A DNA stretch of 64,000 nucleotides from assembly GCA_002339015.1 (NCBI GenBank), contig DDJC01000020.1, forward strand, positions 1 through 64,000, written 5' to 3'. Below, piece after piece: positions 41,327 to 49,958 of this stretch. Below the pieces are notes generated by a model. That model saw only the letters and a program-made list of their open reading frames with translations. It was not told where the DNA came from and did no database searches. Positions within the stretch are counted from its first letter, which is position 1, and each line of letters begins with the position of its first letter. This DNA comes from Burkholderiales bacterium UBA1834 (GTDB lineage Bacteria > Pseudomonadota > Gammaproteobacteria > Burkholderiales > Burkholderiaceae_C). The position numbers and the translations under genes are program-made.

Positions 41327-43843
41327 ATGGCCAAGGACGACAAACTCCAGCACTACCGCGCCAAGCGCGATTTCTCGATCACCAGCGAGCCTAAAGGGCA
41401 GGAAGCCCCGCGCGGCAAGGCCCTGAGCTTTGTGATCCAGAAGCATGCGGCGCGACGGCTTCATTACGATTTCAGGCTGGAGCTGGATGGCACCTTGAAG
41501 AGTTGGGCCGTACCCAAGGGCCCGAGCCTGGATCCTGCGGACAAACGCATGGCCGTGCATGTCGAAGACCATCCGTTGGCCTACGGTGGCTTCGAGGGCG
41601 TGATCCCCGCTGGCCAGTATGGCGCGGGCACCGTCATCGTATGGGACCGTGGCGAGTGGGTGCCCCATGGTGATCCGATCAAGGGCTACCGCGATGGCAA
41701 GCTGAAGTTCGAACTGCGTGGGCACAAGCTGCAGGGAAATTGGACGCTGGTACGCATGCGCGGACGAGGTCAGGAGCGCCAGGAACCCTGGCTGCTCATC
41801 AAGGAGCGTGACGAGGCCGCGCGGCCAGCCGCCGACTACGACGTGGTCGAAGCCTTGCCGGACAGCGTGCTGAAGGCCGGCGCCCAAGCCGGCTCGGCGC
41901 GCGGCCGCCAGACCAGGAGCGCCAGGCGTTCCCAGAGCGCCGTCTTGCCGCTCACGCTGGCGCCACAGCTGGCTACCCTGGTGAGCAGCGTGCCCACCGG
42001 GGGCGACTGGCTCTACGAGATCAAGTTCGATGGGTACCGCCTGCTGGCCCGCATCGACCAGGGTTCAGTGCGCCTGTTCACCCGCAACGGCCATGACTGG
42101 ACCTCGCGCATGAAAGGCCTGGCCAAGGAGCTGGGCCGCTTGAAGCTGACATCGGGCTGGCTCGATGGCGAAATCGTCGTGATCGGCTCCCATGGAGGCA
42201 CCGATTTCCAGGCCTTGCAGAACGCATTCGATCAGGCCCGCCCGGATGCGATCCAGTACTTCCTGTTCGATCTGCTGCATGCCGACGGTGAGGATCTGCG
42301 CGAGCTGCCGCTGCACCAGCGCCGTGAGCGCCTGCGGGCCTTGATCGAACAATCCGGCACCGCCGATGAGCACCCGCATGTCCGGTACAGCGAAGACTTC
42401 GAGGTGGCACCGTCGCACCTGCTGCACACGGCCTGTGCCATGCGGATGGAGGGCGTGATCGGCAAGCGCCGTGATGCGCCTTACCGCGCTGGACGAAGCG
42501 ATGCCTGGATCAAGCTCAAGTGCACGCAGCGCCAGGAGTTCGTGATCGGCGGCTACACCGACCCCAAGGGTGCGCGGCAGGGCCTGGGCGCCTTGCTGCT
42601 GGGCGTGCACGACGATCAAGGGCAACTGCACTATGCGGGCAATGTGGGTACCGGCTTCGATGCGCGGACCCTTCAGGATCTGCATGCCAGGCTTCAAGCC
42701 CTGACCATCGAGAAGCCGGCGTTCACCGGGCTGCCCCGTGACGTGAAGGGGCATTGGGTCAAGCCCACGCTGGTGGTCGAGGTGTCCTTTGCGCAATGGA
42801 CGCAGGAAGGGCGCCTTCGCCAGGCGGTGTTCCATGGGCTGCGCACCGATAAGCCGCCCCGTGCGATCACGCGTGAGAAGGCATTGGCCCCTCCGCAGGC
42901 TCAGGGCTCCACGCGCCCTGGGCAGCAGGGTGCCGCCCGGCGTGGAGCGGCCGCGGGTCGGTCAGATCTCCGTGTCGAGGGCGTGCGCATCACGCATGCC
43001 GACCGTGTCATCGATCCGTCAACCGGCGTCACCAAAGGCGAACTGGCCGATTACCACGCGCGGGTGGCGCGCCGGATGCTGCCGCATCTGGCAGGCCGGC
43101 CTGTCTCGCTGGTGCGTGCGCCAGAGGGCATCCAGGGCGAACTGTTTTTTCAGAAACACGCTGACCGCATGAGCATCCCGGGCATCGAGCGACTCGAGCC
43201 GGGGCTGGACCCTGGTCATGCGCCCTTGCTGGCTGTGCCCACCCGCCAGGCCCTGGTCGGGGCCGCCCAGATGAACGTGATCGAACTGCACACCTGGAAC
43301 GCCACCACGGACCACATCGAGCAGCCAGACCGCATGACCTTCGACCTCGACCCGGGCGAGGGTGTGGCCTGGGCTCAGGTGCAGGAGGCGGCTGACCTGG
43401 TACGGGTGATGCTGGAGGAACTGTCGCTGCGCAGCTTTCTCAAGACCAGCGGCGGCAAGGGTCTGCACGTGGTGGTGCCCTTCAAGCCCTCCCTGGGATG
43501 GGACGAGGTGAAGCGCTTGTCCAAGGCCCTGGTGGAGCATCTGGCGATCACCTTGCCCGACCGGTTCGTGAGCAAGAGCGGCCCTCGCAACCGCGTGGGC
43601 AAGATCTTTGTCGATTACCTGCGCAATGGCCGTGGCGCCACCACGGCATCGGCCTGGACGGTGCGCGCCCGGCCAGGGATGGGTGTGTCGGTGCCGGTGG
43701 ACTGGTCGGAACTGAAGCAGCTCACTGGCGGTGCGCACTGGACGATCCGCACAGTGGACGCCCGATGGCAGGAGGCCGACCCCTGGGCGGGTTATCGGCG
43801 GGTCCGGCAGAACTTGACCGCGGCCATCAAGGCCATGAGCTGA
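41327..43843 (+). CDS. ligD: NHEJ DNA ligase D (PE-ligase-polymerase)
   Basis: An 838-aa multifunctional ligase. Domain order is 3'-phosphoesterase (1-190: HYDFRLELDGTLKSWAVPKG), ATP-dependent ligase (about 210-510; nucleophile Lys233 in EIKFDGYRLLARID; EGVIGKRRDAPYRAGR), then primase-polymerase (about 550-838: RAPEGIQGELFFQKH; FDLDPGEG with the catalytic Asp pair; KTSGGKGLHVVVP). The linker between ligase and polymerase is Ala/Arg rich. The start at 41327 fits the PE domain; the longer frame crosses the ku promoter region. With Ku it can align, trim, fill and seal double-strand breaks. Confidence 0.95.
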   Translation: MAKDDKLQHYRAKRDFSITSEPKGQEAPRGKALSFVIQKHAARRLHYDFRLELDGTLKSWAVPKGPSLDPADKRMAVHVEDHPLAYGGFEGVIPAGQYGAGTVIVWDRGEWVPHGDPIKGYRDGKLKFELRGHKLQGNWTLVRMRGRGQERQEPWLLIKERDEAARPAADYDVVEALPDSVLKAGAQAGSARGRQTRSARRSQSAVLPLTLAPQLATLVSSVPTGGDWLYEIKFDGYRLLARIDQGSVRLFTRNGHDWTSRMKGLAKELGRLKLTSGWLDGEIVVIGSHGGTDFQALQNAFDQARPDAIQYFLFDLLHADGEDLRELPLHQRRERLRALIEQSGTADEHPHVRYSEDFEVAPSHLLHTACAMRMEGVIGKRRDAPYRAGRSDAWIKLKCTQRQEFVIGGYTDPKGARQGLGALLLGVHDDQGQLHYAGNVGTGFDARTLQDLHARLQALTIEKPAFTGLPRDVKGHWVKPTLVVEVSFAQWTQEGRLRQAVFHGLRTDKPPRAITREKALAPPQAQGSTRPGQQGAARRGAAAGRSDLRVEGVRITHADRVIDPSTGVTKGELADYHARVARRMLPHLAGRPVSLVRAPEGIQGELFFQKHADRMSIPGIERLEPGLDPGHAPLLAVPTRQALVGAAQMNVIELHTWNATTDHIEQPDRMTFDLDPGEGVAWAQVQEAADLVRVMLEELSLRSFLKTSGGKGLHVVVPFKPSLGWDEVKRLSKALVEHLAITLPDRFVSKSGPRNRVGKIFVDYLRNGRGATTASAWTVRARPGMGVSVPVDWSELKQLTGGAHWTIRTVDARWQEADPWAGYRRVRQNLTAAIKAMS

Positions 43844-43849
43844 CATGAA

Positions 43850-43925
43850 TGGTGGACCGAAGGAGGATCGAACTCCCGACCTCTGCATTGCGAACGCAGC
43901 GCTCTCCCAGCTGAGCTATCGGCCC
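43850..43925 (-). tRNA. tRNA-Ala (anticodon CGC)
   Basis: A 76-nt cloverleaf with encoded CCA. The acceptor stem GGGCCGA / TCGGTCC includes the G3-U70 pair that marks alanine tRNAs. The anticodon loop TTCGCAA gives CGC (reads GCG), and the T loop is TTCGATC. It is just downstream of ligD on the opposite strand. Confidence 0.95.
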
Positions 43926-43979
43926 GTGTATCCAGTCTAGCAAAACAGTGCTGTCCAATGCCAGCACCTTTGGCGTGGG

Positions 43980-44873
43980 TCAAGCCTTGCACTGACGTTG
44001 CTGCAGTTCCTTGAACAGGGCTGATTGGTCCAGCTCCGCCAGACCGTGCTCGGCGGCCGACGCGTACAGGGATGCCAGCTTGCCGGTGATGGGCGCATCA
44101 AAGCCCATGCCGGCCGCCGTGTGCAGGGCATTGCGCATGTCCTTGAGCTGGATGCCCAGCGAGCCGCGCTTGGCGAAGTCGCCTTGCACCATGCGCTGCC
44201 CGTGTACTTCCAGGATGCGGCTCTCGGCGAAGCCGCCGCGCAGTGCCTCACGCACCTTGGCTGGATCGGCGCCGCCGCGTTCGACCAGCAGCAGGGCTTC
44301 GGCCACGGCGCCGATGGTGATGCCCACGATCATCTGATTGGCCAGCTTGGCCAGTTGCCCGCTGCCGGCAGGGCCCACGTGCACAGGGCGGCCCATGGCC
44401 TGCAAGACCAGGCTGGCACGCTCCACGTCGGTGGCCTCACCACCGACCATGATGGCCAGGGTGCCGGCCTCCGCTCCCACGGTGCCGCCAGACACCGGCG
44501 CATCCAGCGCGCTGCAGCCAATGGCCGCCAGGCGCTGTGCATGGTCGCGCGCCTGTTCGGGCAGGATGGAGCTCATGTCGATCACCAGGGCGCCGGGTTG
44601 CAGGCCCGCTGCGGCGGCGTCCTGTGCGGGCAGGCCCGAGCCTCCGAACAATACCTCGGCCACGACGCCGCCGTGTTCGAGCATGGTGATCACGATGTCC
44701 GCGTCGGCCACGGCCTGGGCGGGGGTGTCCGCCATCCGGGCGCCTGTGCCGGCCAGCGCATCGGCCTTGGCGCGTGTCCGGTTCCACAAAGTCAAGGGAA
44801 AACCCGCTGTCGCCAGGCGCCGCGCCATGGGTGCACCCATCAAGCCGCAGCCCAGCAGGCTGATTCGTCGCAT
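43980..44873 (-). CDS. 3-hydroxyisobutyrate dehydrogenase-family NAD(P) oxidoreductase
   Basis: A 297-aa beta-hydroxyacid dehydrogenase. The Rossmann motif is LLGCGLMGAPMARRLATAG; WNRTRAKADAL suggests NADP(H). The substrate signature DAPVSGGTVGAEAGTLAIMVGG and catalytic Lys region GPAGSGQLAKLANQMIVG are intact. It could be a tartronate-semialdehyde reductase or hydroxyisobutyrate dehydrogenase; sequence alone does not choose. No pathway neighbours are present. It is divergent from the GGDEF-like gene. Confidence 0.9.
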   Translation of the reverse strand: MRRISLLGCGLMGAPMARRLATAGFPLTLWNRTRAKADALAGTGARMADTPAQAVADADIVITMLEHGGVVAEVLFGGSGLPAQDAAAAGLQPGALVIDMSSILPEQARDHAQRLAAIGCSALDAPVSGGTVGAEAGTLAIMVGGEATDVERASLVLQAMGRPVHVGPAGSGQLAKLANQMIVGITIGAVAEALLLVERGGADPAKVREALRGGFAESRILEVHGQRMVQGDFAKRGSLGIQLKDMRNALHTAAGMGFDAPITGKLASLYASAAEHGLAELDQSALFKELQQRQCKA

Positions 44874-45032
44874 CTTGAAACTCGCTAATCCGTTGATTGA
44901 TGAGCAAAATGTCCGTCAAACGAGGCAAAGGCCATGTTGATCCCTTGTTTGAAGGACAGCCGCTGCCTTGAATTTGCGCCAACATAGCGCATGTTCGGGA
45001 TTTTCGCTCCCCAGGTTGAGACAACGACAGCA

Positions 45033-46037
45033 ATGAACGACATGGCCGATTCACTCGCGACGGTGGCCCCGCGACTGAACGGGCTGGAGGACGCCTTGGT
45101 CCACAGCCTGGAGCAGTTGGGCGCGGGCGTGCTGATCAAGCACCTGGGCACCGGCCGCTATGAGTACGCCAGTGCTGCCGCACGCGCCCTGTGGCCAGGC
45201 GCGCGTGACCCGCTGGGCGCCAGTGATGCGGAAATCTTCGATGCCGTGCAGGCCGTGGCCCTGCGCGCGGCGGATCAACAGGCCGTTTCCCTGACCAATG
45301 GTTTCGCCGCCGAGCACCGCCTGGAGCGCCAGGGCGAGCGCCGCGAGTATGTGGTGTGGCGCCATGCGCTGCGCGACGAGGAAGGCCAGCCTTCACGGGT
45401 GCTGAGCAGCTGGCAGGACATCACCGAACAGCGCAAGCGCGAGCAGCAGCTGCAGGCGGCGCTCACCCAGCTTGAACAGCAGCAACTGGCCAATGCCGAA
45501 CTGCGCCGCGAGATGCAGGACAACCAGGTCCGCGACAACGTCTCCGGTTTGTACCACCGCGCCCACTTCGAAGAGCAGTTGCGCCGCGAGGCCGACCTGT
45601 CCAGCCGCGAGCAGCGCGAATTCGCCATCGTGTCGGTGTCGGTCGACACCATGGACGAGATCCGCCAGACCTACGGCGCCGACAGCTGCGAGCGCGTGGT
45701 CGAGGCCCTGGGCCGCCTGCTGCGCGCCAACACCCGGGCGATGGACTCTCCCTGCCGCCTGGGCGGCGACCGCTTCGTGGTGCTGCTCTCGGGCGTGGGC
45801 CTGGCCACGGCGCATTCGCGCATGGAGCACCTGCGCAAGCAGTGTTCGCAGCACATCGTGGCCTACAACGGCCAGCAGATCCCCTTCACGGTGAGCATGG
45901 GCATTGCCAGCTTCCCGCACACGGCCGGCTCGGTCGAAGAGCTGATGCGCAGCGCCGACCGCGCCATGGGCATCTCGCGCGAGAAGGGCGGCAACCACCT
46001 CACGCTGGCCAGCATCCAGTTCGTGCCTGCGGGTTGA
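45033..46037 (+). CDS. PAS-GGDEF protein with degenerate active site (GGDRF)
   Basis: A 334-aa soluble protein: a PAS-like sensory domain (about 20-135; GVLIKHLGTGRYEYAS, WQDITEQRKREQQL), a coiled coil (LQAALTQLEQQQLANAELRR) and a GGDEF domain. The catalytic loop reads RLGGDRF, so the metal/catalytic Glu is Arg and cyclase activity is unlikely; the usual RxxD inhibitory site is also not obvious. It may be a GTP- or c-di-GMP-sensing effector. An alternative in-frame start is ATG 44991. Confidence 0.87.
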   Translation: MNDMADSLATVAPRLNGLEDALVHSLEQLGAGVLIKHLGTGRYEYASAAARALWPGARDPLGASDAEIFDAVQAVALRAADQQAVSLTNGFAAEHRLERQGERREYVVWRHALRDEEGQPSRVLSSWQDITEQRKREQQLQAALTQLEQQQLANAELRREMQDNQVRDNVSGLYHRAHFEEQLRREADLSSREQREFAIVSVSVDTMDEIRQTYGADSCERVVEALGRLLRANTRAMDSPCRLGGDRFVVLLSGVGLATAHSRMEHLRKQCSQHIVAYNGQQIPFTVSMGIASFPHTAGSVEELMRSADRAMGISREKGGNHLTLASIQFVPAG

Positions 46038-46080
46038 ACTGAACGGGATCAACGGCGCCACCAAGGCGCTGTACCAAAGA

Positions 46081-46120
46081 AAAAACCGGCGGGGGCTTGA
46101 AAGCACCGGCCGGTTTTTTT
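46081..46120 (+). terminator. Rho-independent terminator after GGDRF gene
   Basis: AAAAACCGGC ... GCCGGTTTTT stem followed by a run of seven Ts. The reverse strand has a run of As opening the stem, so it could work both ways, and the minus-strand 6S RNA ends eight bases away. Confidence 0.9.
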
Positions 46121-46128
46121 GTTGAATA

Positions 46129-46308
46129 GGTGTCCGCCGCGAACCAGTCACCGCACTCCTGAACCCAGGGGATTCAGGTGGGCGAGGTCAGCTTGACTTC
46201 GGGTTCATCTGACGCGAGACGATCGCACCAGCCAAGCAATGTTCCAGGCCCTGGCTCTATGAGCATCGGTTCAAGGAAATATTGGCTTCCGCGAACGCGA
46301 CGAACACC
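46129..46308 (-). ncRNA. ssrS: 6S RNA (SsrS)
   Basis: A 180-nt RNA downstream of zapA on the same strand, the conserved location of ssrS. Its ends form a 13-bp stem (GGTGTTCGTCGCG with CGCGGCGGACACC, including G-U pairs). Inside are the recognisable 6S pieces CCTTGAACCGATG and, in the 3' half, ACCTGAATCCCCTGGGTTCAGGAGTGCGG-like hairpin sequence (split here: CCTGAATCCCC / GGGTTCAGG). It would trap sigma-70 polymerase in stationary phase. A TACAAT box lies just upstream. Confidence 0.85.
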
Positions 46309-46311
46309 TTC

Positions 46312-46317
46312 ATTGTA
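46312..46317 (-). promoter_or_regulatory. -10 box of the 6S RNA promoter
   Basis: TACAAT on the minus strand, four bases before the predicted 6S RNA 5' end. A possible -35 (TTGCGG or GTTTGC) lies about 15-17 bp further upstream. Confidence 0.6.
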
Positions 46318-46400
46318 GGCCCGCGCCCTGAACCGCAAACCCTAAGCTGCGTGTGGCTTGCGGGTTTAGTTGACAGATCGCCAACGCAGGCGCACCGGGT

Positions 46401-46733
46401 TTACAGCAGGTGCCCGTCGTCGTTGAGCGTGGCGTCCAGCCGGTTGATCAGGGTGTCCAGGTACTCGCTGGAGACGTCGTTGTCGCCCGCCTGGGCCGGT
46501 GTCTCTGCAGACGTCGTGGTGGCGCTTGGCGCGGGCATCGAGGCCAGTTCGTAGGCCAGGTTCAGCGCGGCAAGCACGGCGATCCGCTCGCGGGCCTTGA
46601 GCTTGCCGGCGTCGCGGATGGCGCACATTTCGCGGTCCACATGGCTGACCGCCTGGCGCAGCTGAGGCTCGCCGCCGTCCGGGCAGCCCAGCAGGTAGCT
46701 CTGCCCCATGATGGAAACTTCGATCTGTTTCAT
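46401..46733 (-). CDS. zapA: Cell division protein ZapA
   Basis: A 110-aa FtsZ-ring stabiliser. N-terminal strand-rich part KQIEVSIMGQSYLLGCPDGG and helix HVDREMCAIRDAGKLKARERIAVL-type region (split: VDREMCAIRD, KARERIAVLAALNLAYEL) match ZapA. A variable Ala/Thr linker and a C-terminal coil (YLDTLINRLDATL) follow. Its start overlaps the zapB-like stop (ATGA). 6S RNA lies immediately downstream, as in other proteobacteria. Confidence 0.93.
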   Translation of the reverse strand: MKQIEVSIMGQSYLLGCPDGGEPQLRQAVSHVDREMCAIRDAGKLKARERIAVLAALNLAYELASMPAPSATTTSAETPAQAGDNDVSSEYLDTLINRLDATLNDDGHLL

Positions 46734-46972
46734 GCGCGGTCGTCAGGCGGGAGTTCGTCGTCCTCGCCGGTGGTGGCCGAAGCGGGGGCGGGCAGTTTGT
46801 CGATCAGGGTGTCGATGCGGGCGCGGGCGGCCGATAGGCGCGCGCGCAGCGAATCACGCTCTTGCGCGGTCGCCTGCAGTTGCTGCTGCAGCAGGGCGTT
46901 GGTGCGCTGCAGTTCCTCGTGGCGCAGCAGCAGGCGCTCGACGCGGTCGGTGAGGTCTTCGATCCTGGACAT
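46730..46972 (-). CDS. ZapB-like coiled-coil cell division protein
   Basis: An 80-aa protein made almost wholly of a coiled coil (DLTDRVERLLLRHEELQRTN, ALLQQQLQATAQERDSLRAR) with an acidic tail (GEDDELPPDD). Length, heptads and coupling to zapA by overlap match the ZapB-type genes of betaproteobacteria. It would link ZapA-FtsZ to the division machinery. Confidence 0.83.
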   Translation of the reverse strand: MSRIEDLTDRVERLLLRHEELQRTNALLQQQLQATAQERDSLRARLSAARARIDTLIDKLPAPASATTGEDDELPPDDRA

Positions 46973-47072
46973 GAGGGTGGGCCCTCGCTCCCATGATGGC
47001 CTCGGCAGAGGCGGAACCCGAATTGTAGGCGGCGAAACCGGCGCGCAGGCTCGGGCCCGCCCTCACGTTTCC

Positions 47073-47102
47073 CTGACGCGCTCGGGTCACTCGCCTTACA
47101 AT
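47073..47102 (+). promoter_or_regulatory. Promoter of the cobalamin operon
   Basis: -10 TACAAT at 47097-47102 with a -35-like CTGACG at 47073-47078 (18-bp spacing). It lies ten bases upstream of the riboswitch. Confidence 0.5.
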
Positions 47103-47111
47103 GCCGCCCGT

Positions 47112-47320
47112 TGGTGCTCGCGCCGGGGTTCACTCGGTGCAGTTAAACGGGAAGCAAGAGGGTCTGACGCACCACCGGTGCCAGCCTGACTTGCGCTGCC
47201 CCCGCAACGGTCGGCGGTCAAGCCCTGCAAGGGGCTTCGCCCGTGTTCTGCAGCCACTGGGTGTTCATGCACTTGGGAAGGCTTCACGGGTCGAACCGCC
47301 CAGCCCGGATACCGGCCAGC
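47112..47320 (+). promoter_or_regulatory. Cobalamin (B12) riboswitch
   Basis: Adenosylcobalamin-type aptamer before btuB. Conserved pieces are in the right order: TTGGTGCTCG, TTAAACGGGAAGC, GGTGCCAGCCTGACTTGCGC, the B12 box region GCTGCCCCCGCAACGG, GCCACTGGG, GGGAAGGC, CGAACC and the closing CCCGGATACCGGCC. The downstream stretch (47321-47423) can form GC-rich stems that could hide the ribosome site. It should lower expression of the whole operon when B12 is plentiful. Confidence 0.95.
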
Positions 47321-47423
47321 AGGGGGTGTGGTGGCACAGAGCCTGGAGCCGTGCTGTCGCGCCATGTCGCCTCATGCCTGGCGGGGATGCCGGCGGGGCT
47401 TTTGTCCTGTGTGTTTTTCAATC

Positions 47424-49367
47424 ATGTTGCTCTTGAACTCGGTGCGTACGGCGCCTTGGGTGCGTTCGGCCGTGGCCGTCGCGGTGTTGTCCATGACCGC
47501 TGGTGGCGCGCTGGCCCAGGCGGAGTCCAAGACCCCGCTCGAGCCGGTGGTGGTGACCGCTTCGCGTGCCGAGATGCCGCTGCAGCATGCCCCTGTGGGC
47601 GCTACCGTGATCACGGCCGAGGATATGCGGCGTGCCGGCGTGCGAGATGCCAACGAAGCCATCCGTCGGCTGGGCGGCGTGCCTGGCCGCACGGACTTGT
47701 TCGGTGGGCGTGACAACAGCTTGAGCCTGCGCGGCTTTGGTGCCACGGCCGATCTGAACCAAGTCGTGCTGATCAACGGCATCCGCACGAACGAGGCCCA
47801 GATGGTCTCGCCTCGCCTGACGGCCATCCCCGTGGATCAGATCGAACGCATCGAGATCGTGCGTGGTGGCCAGAGCGTGCAGTGGGGGGCGGGTGCCTCG
47901 GCGGGCGTGATCAACGTGATTCTCAAAGACGAGCGCGCACAGGGCTGGCATGGCCGGGTCGCGGCATCGGTGGAGTCTTTCGATGGGCACGAGGTGTCCG
48001 GCAACGTGTCCCATGGCGGCAAGGATTGGTGGATCGATGCCGATGTGAAACGCCTGTCGACCGATGGCTATCGTGACAACGGCGACTACCGGCAGGACGT
48101 GGGCGGTATCCAGGGCTCCGTCAAGCTCGGCGCATTCACGCTGCACGGGCGCTTGCAGCAGGAGCACCAGACTTCGGGTCTGCCGGGCGCTCTGTCATTT
48201 GCGCAGTTCAGTGCCGATCCCCGTCAGACCCTCACGCCGGATGACTGGGGCCAAACGGACGAGACCAACCGCGCCGCAGGTGTGCAGTGGGCGCAGGGCG
48301 CCACGGTGGTGAAATTCGATGCGGCCTCGCGCGAGCGGGCCTCGCGCTTCTATCAGTATGGTTCTGAGCGCTTCTGGCGCAGCCACACGGACCAGGCTAC
48401 CGCCACGGCCGAGCACACCGTGCGTTGGGCGCAGCATTTCTCGCTGCAAGGCGTCGTGGGCCTGGACTGGCAGCACTGGACGCTGGCCAACGCTGGCTAT
48501 GGTCAGGACAGCGAGCAGACCACGCGCGCCTGGTTCGGCCAGCTCAACCTGAGCCTGCCCAGCAAGACCCGCGTGTCGGTGGGCGCGCGGCATGAGCATG
48601 CCGGCAATGTGACGGCCTACAGCGGTTTCACCAGCTACGACCGCAACGACACGCTCAAGGCCTGGGATGTCGGTGTGAGCCAGACCTTGCTGCCCTCGAT
48701 CGATGTGTACGCCCGCACGGCGCGTTCCTATCGTCTGCCTACTGCTGACGAGTATGGCTTTGCGGTCATGAGCCAGCCGCTGCGCCCGCAGATCAACCGC
48801 GACTGGGAGGCCGGTATCAAATGGCTCCAGGACGGACAGTCGGCTACCTTGCGTGTTTTCCGCCAGAACACACGCGACGAGATCGACTACGACCCCATCA
48901 ACGGTGCCAATGCGAACCTGGCGCCGCTGCGTCGTCAGGGCGTGGAAGTGGACACGCGTTGGGCATGGGTCAATGGCTGGTCTACGCAGCTGACGGCGCA
49001 GGCGCTGACCGCGCGCTTCACGGATGGCCCGCTCGATGGCAAGCAGGTGCCACTGGTGGCCAACCGTTCCCTGACGTGGCGTGTGGGCTACCAGTTCAAT
49101 GAGCAGCACCGGGTGGACGGCGGCGCGCAGTACCTGTCGTCGATCCGCTTCAACAACGACGTCTACAACAACTGTGCACGCCGGATCCCATCATCCACCT
49201 TGCTGGATGCCCGCTACCAATGGACGGACAAGCTGTGGACCGCATCGGTGGGCGTGACCAACCTGGCGGACCGAGACACCTATAACATGGCCTACTCGTG
49301 CACCAGCGGCTCGTTGTACCCGGACACCGGCCGCGCCTGGCGTGCCACCGTGTCTCGACGCTTCTGA
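47424..49367 (+). CDS. btuB: TonB-dependent vitamin B12 receptor BtuB
   Basis: A 647-aa outer-membrane B12 transporter. After the signal peptide (AVAVAVLSMTAGGALAQ) comes the TonB box (EPVVVTAS), the plug domain (AGVRDANEAIRRLGGVPGRT; DNSLSLRGFGATADLNQVVL; IERIEIVRGGQSVQWGAGAS) and the 22-strand barrel ending in Phe (WRATVSRRF). Cys residues NNCARR and YSCTSG may pair. Start 47424 is chosen from the signal peptide; ribosome-site support is weak and an upstream ATG at 47364 is possible. It is the first gene after the riboswitch. Confidence 0.92.
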   Translation: MLLLNSVRTAPWVRSAVAVAVLSMTAGGALAQAESKTPLEPVVVTASRAEMPLQHAPVGATVITAEDMRRAGVRDANEAIRRLGGVPGRTDLFGGRDNSLSLRGFGATADLNQVVLINGIRTNEAQMVSPRLTAIPVDQIERIEIVRGGQSVQWGAGASAGVINVILKDERAQGWHGRVAASVESFDGHEVSGNVSHGGKDWWIDADVKRLSTDGYRDNGDYRQDVGGIQGSVKLGAFTLHGRLQQEHQTSGLPGALSFAQFSADPRQTLTPDDWGQTDETNRAAGVQWAQGATVVKFDAASRERASRFYQYGSERFWRSHTDQATATAEHTVRWAQHFSLQGVVGLDWQHWTLANAGYGQDSEQTTRAWFGQLNLSLPSKTRVSVGARHEHAGNVTAYSGFTSYDRNDTLKAWDVGVSQTLLPSIDVYARTARSYRLPTADEYGFAVMSQPLRPQINRDWEAGIKWLQDGQSATLRVFRQNTRDEIDYDPINGANANLAPLRRQGVEVDTRWAWVNGWSTQLTAQALTARFTDGPLDGKQVPLVANRSLTWRVGYQFNEQHRVDGGAQYLSSIRFNNDVYNNCARRIPSSTLLDARYQWTDKLWTASVGVTNLADRDTYNMAYSCTSGSLYPDTGRAWRATVSRRF

Positions 49368-49376
49368 CCACAGGCC

Positions 49377-49958
49377 ATGCAGGCATCCCCTCCTCAGCAC
49401 CACCTCATCATCGGCGGCCAGCGCAGTGGCAAGTCACGCCAGGCCGAACGGCTTGCGCGTGACTGGCTCGCCCAGGCACCGGGCCGTGAGGTGGTGGTGC
49501 TGGCCACGGCCCTGGCTTCGGATGAGGAGATGCGCGAGCGCATCGAGCGTCACCGACGGGATCGGCCTGCCGAGTTTCATACGATAGAGGAGCCTCATGA
49601 ACTTGCGCGGGCATTGCGGCAAGGCTCCGCGTCGGAGCGCCTGGTGGTTGTCGATTGCCTGACCTTGTGGCTGACCAATGTGCTGATGCCCGCCATGCAC
49701 GGCGATGGGGGCGATGCGCCAGGCCGATCCTTGGATGCATTGCGGTCGGAGTTGCTGTCTGTGCTGCCAAGCCTGCCCGGCCCCGTCGTGCTGGTGTCCA
49801 ACGAAATCGGTTGGGGCGTGATCCCGATGGGTGCCGAGGTGCGGCAGTTCGTCGATAAACTGGGGCGCCTGAATCAAGACGTGGCGCAGTGCTGCGGTCA
49901 CATCACCCTGATGGCTGCTGGTCAGTCCTGGACACGTGCCGTGGAGCACTGGGCGTGA
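49377..49958 (+). CDS. cobU: Adenosylcobinamide kinase/guanylyltransferase CobU
   Basis: A 193-aa bifunctional enzyme that phosphorylates and guanylylates adenosylcobinamide during nucleotide-loop assembly. P-loop GGQRSGKS near the N-terminus; VVVLATALASDEEM, RHRRDRPAEFHTIEEP, VVDCLTLWLTN and VSNEIGWGVIPMG are the family blocks; the His that receives GMP is in the RHRRD region. Nine bases separate it from btuB, and its stop overlaps the GTG of the next gene. Confidence 0.95.
   Translation: MQASPPQHHLIIGGQRSGKSRQAERLARDWLAQAPGREVVVLATALASDEEMRERIERHRRDRPAEFHTIEEPHELARALRQGSASERLVVVDCLTLWLTNVLMPAMHGDGGDAPGRSLDALRSELLSVLPSLPGPVVLVSNEIGWGVIPMGAEVRQFVDKLGRLNQDVAQCCGHITLMAAGQSWTRAVEHWA

Noticed and set aside
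47101..47436. Plus-strand frame covering the riboswitch
   Set aside because: The sequence is a structured cobalamin aptamer; the frame has no ribosome site or protein-like composition.
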